54,452 nt of DNA from positions 1 through 54,452 of the forward strand of contig DCVK01000021.1 in NCBI GenBank assembly GCA_002335385.1, in the 5' to 3' direction. The DNA comes from Candidatus Aminicenantes bacterium UBA2190 (lineage in GTDB: Bacteria > Acidobacteriota > Aminicenantia > UBA2199). The translations under genes were made by a program, and so were the position numbers. Of this stretch, positions 51,001-54,452 are shown in pieces; position 1 is the first letter of the stretch; every line of letters begins with the position of its first letter. The notes under the pieces are model-generated. The model saw nothing but the letters and a program-made list of their open reading frames with translations, did no database searches and was not told the origin of the DNA.

Positions 51001-51803
51001 TGGATCAATGCCTGGAGAAATCCCGCGATGACGTGAAGGCCCTGGGCAACCTGCTGCTGCTCCTGGGCAAGACGGGGCAGCCGGGCAACGGACTGATCCT
51101 CGTCCGCGACTACGCCAATTCGCAGGGGCTGCTGGACATGGGGGTCGACAGCCGCTACCTGCCCGGCCTTGTCCGCGACGGCCACCAGGAGGTCGGCCGC
51201 CTGCAGACGCTGTGGGGCGTACCCCTGCAGCGGATCTTCAAGCCCGTTGACCTGGAAGCCAGGCTGAAAAAGGGCGACGTCAAGGCCCTGCTGATATTCG
51301 GCGAAGATCCCCTGGCCGCCGCCGCCACTGGCCCCCTGCTGGCCAAGGTGAAATTCAGGCTGGTCGTCGACTTTTTCCTGACCGCGACCGCCGCCGAGGC
51401 CGACGTGGTCCTGCCCATGTCGACGCCCCTGGAGAGCACCGGCACATTTACTGCCTGCGATCGCCGCGTGCAGCGCAGCAACGCCCTCATGCCGCCGGCC
51501 TCCGGAAAGACCAACCTGGAGATCATCAGTCTGCTGGCGGAAAAGCTGGGCATGGCGCTGCACCCCGCCGGCGAGGCGGAAATCTTTGCCGAGATCGGCC
51601 GGGCCAACCCCTATTACGCTGGGCTGGTCATGGGCGATTTCTGGGGCCATGCCCTGTTCCGCGAGGCATTCGCCACCGACAACGGCAAGGGAAAATTCCT
51701 CCCCGTCATCCTCGACCCGGCAACCTGCGCCGTGGATAAGCAACCGCTGCTGTCCACGGAAAACTACCTGCAGTTCAAAATCAAGAACAAATTGGTGCTA
51801 TAA
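48051..51803 (+). CDS. NuoG-like protein with inserted GltD flavoprotein and degenerate molybdopterin domain
   Basis: 1250 residues in four parts. 1-85: NuoG-type [2Fe-2S] (CHDPKLPPYGSCYLCVVEVEG). About 100-510: a complete GltD/NfnB module with its two Fe-S motifs (CLAPCQQTCPAG, CGRVCVRECEVAC), FAD loop VVGGGPAGLTCAYYL near 198, GIPEYRLPK, NADPH loop VVGGGNTAIDAART near 330 and FTGGDMATGPAVAIAA. About 580-690: Cys-rich link with two 4Fe-4S (CIACGRCVRTC, CISCGNCIAACP). From 700: the molybdopterin fold with CHFCSVGC...C, but where formate dehydrogenases have Cys/Sec-His (GLCHS or VUHSP) it reads GSFSNLLMSRDLDALDD. No Mo ligand can be assigned. Joins NADH chemistry (NuoEF) to NADPH and FAD. Confidence 0.92.
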   Translation: MESITLTIDGKPVTARPDQTILEVIRENHIAEIPTLCHDPKLPPYGSCYLCVVEVEGIKKLIPSCSSPVADKMVVHTDNPRIREARKTALELLLSNHYADCLAPCQQTCPAGVDVQGYIALIAMGKPREAVRLIKQTNPLPLVCGRVCVRECEVACRRNRVDERVGIDYLKRYATDIDIEDPWTPAVPAANGKRIAVVGGGPAGLTCAYYLILKGYAVTLFEKSPHLGGMLRYGIPEYRLPKAMLDKEIQWITDLGVTVKTGSALGRDFSIPDLKQQGFAAIYLAFGAQKAKGMRLPGEDETEGVLSGIDFLWQLQCEAKPEIYGNVVVVGGGNTAIDAARTAKRLGAEKVTLLYRRTRKEMPAHPMEIEAALAEGVELIELSAPTELVRENNRLKGMTCLRMELGEPDASGRRSPVPVSGSEYLLPCDFAISAIGQDVDLCGLQKDPQLKSTRHNTLVFSEATFETSLPGVFTGGDMATGPAVAIAAIAHGKIAANAIDHFVSTGKAAGKAKEFISRKEAFGDIPDSDFADFPKIRKEKMPELPAAQRARTFAEVELGFSDDQSHQESGRCLECGCSAYFDCALRKHAVDFGVDIEKFVGEVRKYKVDKAHPFITLDPNKCIACGRCVRTCSEILRVSALGFVYRGFRSVVRPSMEKKLLETNCISCGNCIAACPTGAIAEKLPFAKPGPFAGEKFAAICHFCSVGCELQYKVFGPDAYAALGTADAAHNKGYLCHKGRFGYRYMLDEQRLRAPRVRGKAGLQDASWAEALDLAAAKIQAVIKKHGPESVAVLASPRLANEELYQLQKWVRTGFQSNMIGSFSNLLMSRDLDALDDMLGITASTTTMDEFQNTDIIMVFNAELTENHLVAELKIKEAMKKGARLITVNSSATPLSRIADLWLDPKRGTHTALVAGLANALVRKGSFDRAVVDKRTENFAAFQAAITAIDAAQVTARTGIQEEKFNRAVDLLSRTANLVVVYGMDQCLEKSRDDVKALGNLLLLLGKTGQPGNGLILVRDYANSQGLLDMGVDSRYLPGLVRDGHQEVGRLQTLWGVPLQRIFKPVDLEARLKKGDVKALLIFGEDPLAAAATGPLLAKVKFRLVVDFFLTATAAEADVVLPMSTPLESTGTFTACDRRVQRSNALMPPASGKTNLEIISLLAEKLGMALHPAGEAEIFAEIGRANPYYAGLVMGDFWGHALFREAFATDNGKGKFLPVILDPATCAVDKQPLLSTENYLQFKIKNKLVL

Positions 51804-51804
51804 T
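51796..51804 (+). promoter_or_regulatory. Extended -10 promoter for the two-component pair
   Basis: TGCTATAAT at 51796-51804 (extended -10) overlaps the stop of the nuoG-like gene (51801-51803). The -35 is weak (TTCAAA at 51774-51779, 19 nt away). It gives a possible separate supply of kinase and activator. Confidence 0.5.
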
Positions 51805-51832
51805 AGCCCCGTTGAAACAGAGGGGATCCAAG

Positions 51833-53911
51833 GTGAAACCGACGATTCAGCGCAAAGAGTGCATTGAGTGCGCCCACAAGCTGGAGCTCGACCTCAAGGA
51901 GCGCATCAAGGAACTTGAATGCCTTTATATCGTCAGCTCGCGGATCGAATCGGGAAAGAGCCTGGGGCAGATCCTGGAAAACTCCGCCGCCAGCCTGGCC
52001 AAGGGCTTCCAATACCCCGAGATGGCCTGCGCCGTCATCGTCCTGGACGGGACCCAGTATCCCGCCGGAGGGGCAGCGTGTGAAAATGCCAAGTCGGCGC
52101 TCCAGGCCGACATCGTGGTCAACGGGCAGTGCCGGGGTTTCGTCAAGATCGGCTACGGGCAAAAAAGCCAATTCCTGGAGGAAGAAAAAAAACTCATCAA
52201 GGAGATCGGCCGCATGATCTCCAAGGCCGTCGAGAAGCAAGAGCTGCAGCTGGAGCTGAAGAAATACGTCGGCAACCTGAAGGACCTGGTCAAAGCCAAG
52301 ACCCGGGAGCTGGAAAAATCCACCAAGCGCTTTGAGGATCTTTTCGAGAACGCCCCGGACGGCATCGTCATCTCGGAGCTGAACGGCGATATCCTGAAGG
52401 CCAACCGCGCTTTTTACCGCATGCTCCATTATCCCGAGGACGGCTCGGTCAAGCTGAACTTCGTCAAGGACAAGCTGTACGCCAACATTCCCCGCATCCG
52501 GCCCTACATTTTTAAAAAGTTGAGGGAAAAGGGATTTTTCGAAGGCATGGAAATGAGCCTGATCGATTCGCGGGGCAAACAGTGTCCGGTCATCGGCTCA
52601 TTCATCTATGTGGATTTCGACGGCCAGCGCTGCATCGAGGAGGTGTACAAGGACATCCGCCTGCGCAAGGAGCTGGAACAGAAGCTGATCGAGCAGAACG
52701 AGAACCTGGAAAAGACGATCCAGAAAAGGACCGCCGACCTGGAGAACCAGAAAAACCTGCTGGTCAGAAAGAACGCCGAACTCGTCTCGCTGACCGAAAA
52801 ACTGAAGGAAAGCAAGAGCAAGCTGCAGACCCTGTTCGACGCCATCACCGACCAGGTGGTCATGATCGACCGCGATTTCAACATCAAGATGGCCAACCGC
52901 AAGGAGGGGGCCGAGGGCGGCAAGTGCTTCGCCAGGATTTTCAATCTGGAGCGGCCCTGTGAAACATGCCCGGGGGCGACGGTGTTCCGGCAAAAGAGCC
53001 CCATTACCATGGAAGAAAAACATGGCGAAGATTACTATCTGCTGCAGGCCTATCCGATCTTCGATGACCACGGAGAGGTCGAGGGGGTCCTCGAGTTCTC
53101 GCGCCTGATCACCCAGCAGAAGAACATGGAGCTGCAGCTGATGCAAACCGATAAGCTGGCATCGCTGGGCCAGCTGGTCTCGGGGATCGCCCATGAGATT
53201 AATAATCCCAATACGTTCATCCGCGGCAACGTGTCGATCATTCAGGAGGCGATGCGGGACATCCTGCCCATCCTGGACGAGCATGCCCGCAACGAGAGCA
53301 ACCTGCAGATCGCCCGCTTGAACTACGCCGTCTTCCGCGGCAACATCCTGATCCTCCTGGAGGACATGGCGCAGGGCGCCAACCGCATCAAGACGATCGT
53401 CGAGGGGCTGCGCAAGTTCGCCAAGCGGGACGACGGGGTCCTGAACGACGAGGTGGACCTCAATGAGATCATCCAAAGCTGCCTGCGCCTGGTGGCCAAT
53501 CAGATCGGCCGCAAGGCCAAGGTCAGGCTGGATCTCGCTGCGGGCATCCCCAAGGTCAAGGGCAACTTTCAGCGCCTGGAGCAGGTGGTGGTCAACATAC
53601 TGATCAATGCCTCGCAGGCGATCGACAAGAAAATGGGCGCCATCGTCATCCAGACGGCTTACCTGGAAAAGGAAGGCGAAACCCTGCTGCGCATCAGCGA
53701 TGACGGCAAGGGGATTGACGAAAAAAACTTGAAGCAGATATTCGACCCCTTTTTTACCACCAAGCGCAATCAGGGCGGGACCGGGCTCGGCCTTTCCATC
53801 GCCTACGGCATCATCAAGGAACACAAGGGGCGGATCGAAGTGGAAAGCAAACCCGGCGCCGGCACGACATTCTCGGTCCACATCCCGGTGACGGCGAAGG
53901 AAGCATCATGA
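51833..53911 (+). CDS. Sensor histidine kinase with GAF-like and two PAS domains
   Basis: 692 residues from GTG 51833, 7 nt after AGGGG; a TTG at 51812 is possible but lacks a ribosome site. It begins with CIECAHKLE, then a GAF-like domain (about 15-140), a coiled coil, PAS1 (FEDLFENAPDGIVISELNGDILKANRAF), a second coiled coil (300-345), PAS2 with KCFARIFNLERPCETCPG, a Cys-rich pattern common in redox-linked PAS domains, then HisKA with GIAHEINNP (His near 454) and a HATPase (NILINASQAID, DDGKGIDEK, GGTGLGLSI). No membrane helix: a cytosolic sensor. ATGA overlap with the next gene shows it is the cognate partner of the NtrC-like regulator. Confidence 0.93.
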   Translation: MKPTIQRKECIECAHKLELDLKERIKELECLYIVSSRIESGKSLGQILENSAASLAKGFQYPEMACAVIVLDGTQYPAGGAACENAKSALQADIVVNGQCRGFVKIGYGQKSQFLEEEKKLIKEIGRMISKAVEKQELQLELKKYVGNLKDLVKAKTRELEKSTKRFEDLFENAPDGIVISELNGDILKANRAFYRMLHYPEDGSVKLNFVKDKLYANIPRIRPYIFKKLREKGFFEGMEMSLIDSRGKQCPVIGSFIYVDFDGQRCIEEVYKDIRLRKELEQKLIEQNENLEKTIQKRTADLENQKNLLVRKNAELVSLTEKLKESKSKLQTLFDAITDQVVMIDRDFNIKMANRKEGAEGGKCFARIFNLERPCETCPGATVFRQKSPITMEEKHGEDYYLLQAYPIFDDHGEVEGVLEFSRLITQQKNMELQLMQTDKLASLGQLVSGIAHEINNPNTFIRGNVSIIQEAMRDILPILDEHARNESNLQIARLNYAVFRGNILILLEDMAQGANRIKTIVEGLRKFAKRDDGVLNDEVDLNEIIQSCLRLVANQIGRKAKVRLDLAAGIPKVKGNFQRLEQVVVNILINASQAIDKKMGAIVIQTAYLEKEGETLLRISDDGKGIDEKNLKQIFDPFFTTKRNQGGTGLGLSIAYGIIKEHKGRIEVESKPGAGTTFSVHIPVTAKEAS

Positions 53912-54452
53912 AAAAAATCCTGGCCATCGACGACGATCAGGCGGTATTGAATTACCTGAACATCATGCTGCTGCAGACCGGCGCCTATGAGATCGCCACC
54001 CTGGTCAACAGCGCCAAGGCCTTCCAGGAATTGAAGGCCAACAACTACGACCTGCTGCTTCTGGACATGGACATGCCCGACGTGAGCGGCTTGGATATCC
54101 TGAAATTCATCAAGGAAAAAAGCATCGATATTGAGACCATCGTGCTGACCGGCGTGGAAGACGTCGAGCTGGCCGTCTCGGCCATGAAACTTGGCGCGTT
54201 CGACTATTTGACCAAGCCGGTGGACAATGACCAGCTTCTCAAGGTCATCACCACCGTCCTGGAAACCCGCAAGTCCCGCGGGGCGACAGCGGCGGAAGCC
54301 AAACTGTCCCGGGAGCAGCTGAAGTTCAAGGAGGCCTTCGAGGACATCATCACCCAGAACGCCGACATGATCGCCATGTTCCAGATGGTTGAGAAAATGG
54401 CCCAGCCCGACAACAGCATCCTGATCTGGGGCGAGAGCGGCACCGGCAAGGA
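53908..54452 (+). CDS. NtrC-family sigma-54 activator (3' end outside window)
   Basis: ATG 53908 overlaps the kinase stop (ATGA). 181 codons are visible with no stop. Residues 1-120 form a receiver: ILAIDDDQAVLN, LLLDMDMPDVSGLDIL (phospho-acceptor Asp), VLTGVEDVELAV and FDYLTKPVDND (Lys). After an E/K-rich linker the AAA+ domain begins FEDIITQNADMIAMFQMVEKMA and is cut at ILIWGESGTGKE, the Walker A. That spacing is the NtrC class, which opens sigma-54 promoters by ATP hydrolysis. The kinase next door and the sigma-54 promoter at 44624 make the target obvious. GAFTGA and the DNA-binding helix lie beyond the window. Confidence 0.95.
   Translation, partial: MKKILAIDDDQAVLNYLNIMLLQTGAYEIATLVNSAKAFQELKANNYDLLLLDMDMPDVSGLDILKFIKEKSIDIETIVLTGVEDVELAVSAMKLGAFDYLTKPVDNDQLLKVITTVLETRKSRGATAAEAKLSREQLKFKEAFEDIITQNADMIAMFQMVEKMAQPDNSILIWGESGTGK

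Noticed and set aside
48051..51803. Annotation as NAD-dependent formate dehydrogenase alpha
   Set aside because: The catalytic Cys/Sec-His segment is missing from the molybdopterin domain and no formate transporter or FdhD-type gene is nearby.

Overview
The window is 54.5 kb of GC-rich, densely packed bacterial chromosome. I see no insertion sequence, phage gene, CRISPR array or rRNA. The Nfn transhydrogenase, the NuoEF-type flavin/Fe-S proteins, the citrate/isopropylmalate-type enzymes, many paired M16/A2M/TPR envelope proteins and the general style suggest a fermentative or anaerobic diderm, possibly from the Aminicenantes/Acidobacteriota neighbourhood. That placement is inference from gene content only. 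Housekeeping promoters are unusually readable: most have TTGNNN, a 17-nt spacer and a TATAAT-like -10.

Layout. 1-890 is the 3' part of aspS, followed by a POT peptide transporter. 2.3-6.1 kb holds small enzymes and membrane proteins: a Cys-rich exported protein, a peptide-deformylase homologue, DUF3795, PhzF, a CDF-like transporter, a frameshifted membrane gene and DUF454. 6.3-11.5 kb is a deoxysugar cassette: NDP-hexose 2,3-dehydratase, Gfo/Idh/MocA 3-ketoreductase, GtrB-like glycosyltransferase, extended SDR, then an EamA exporter. 11.5-13.2 kb has a flavodoxin, DUF6498 and a thioesterase, then tRNA-Gly(GCC) and tRNA-Cys(GCA). 13.4-16.1 kb (minus strand) is a pair of M16-fold proteins that have both lost the zinc motif. 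16.2-19.8 kb has a TPR protein, a SelB-like winged-helix protein without a GTPase, and a CslA-like glycosyltransferase; tRNA-Pro(CGG) follows. 20.2-23.9 kb has purH, two glycosyltransferases and DUF2892. 24.0-30.5 kb has a lytic transglycosylase and a 1914-residue alpha-2-macroglobulin.

30.5-38.4 kb (minus strand) has a cyclic-nucleotide-binding/aspartase fusion and then a six-gene operon: isocitrate/isopropylmalate-type dehydrogenase, HMG-CoA-lyase-type lyase, CaiB-type CoA-transferase, LeuC, LeuD and a membrane protein. 38.6-41.9 kb is housekeeping: rimO, pgpA, rpmB, a LOG-like protein and truA. 42.0-44.3 kb (minus strand) is nfnB-nfnA.

44.3-54.5 kb is the most interesting region. A textbook sigma-54 promoter precedes an operon encoding a receiver protein with two RAM-like repeats, NuoE, NuoF, a giant NuoG-like protein with an inserted GltD/NfnB-type flavoprotein and a degenerate molybdopterin domain, a PAS/GAF histidine kinase, and an NtrC-type sigma-54 activator cut off by the window end. 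The operon appears to encode a soluble multi-flavin redox complex together with the sensor and activator that switch its own promoter on. It is transcribed divergently from nfnAB, so two NAD(P)H/ferredoxin redox machines share one intergenic region.
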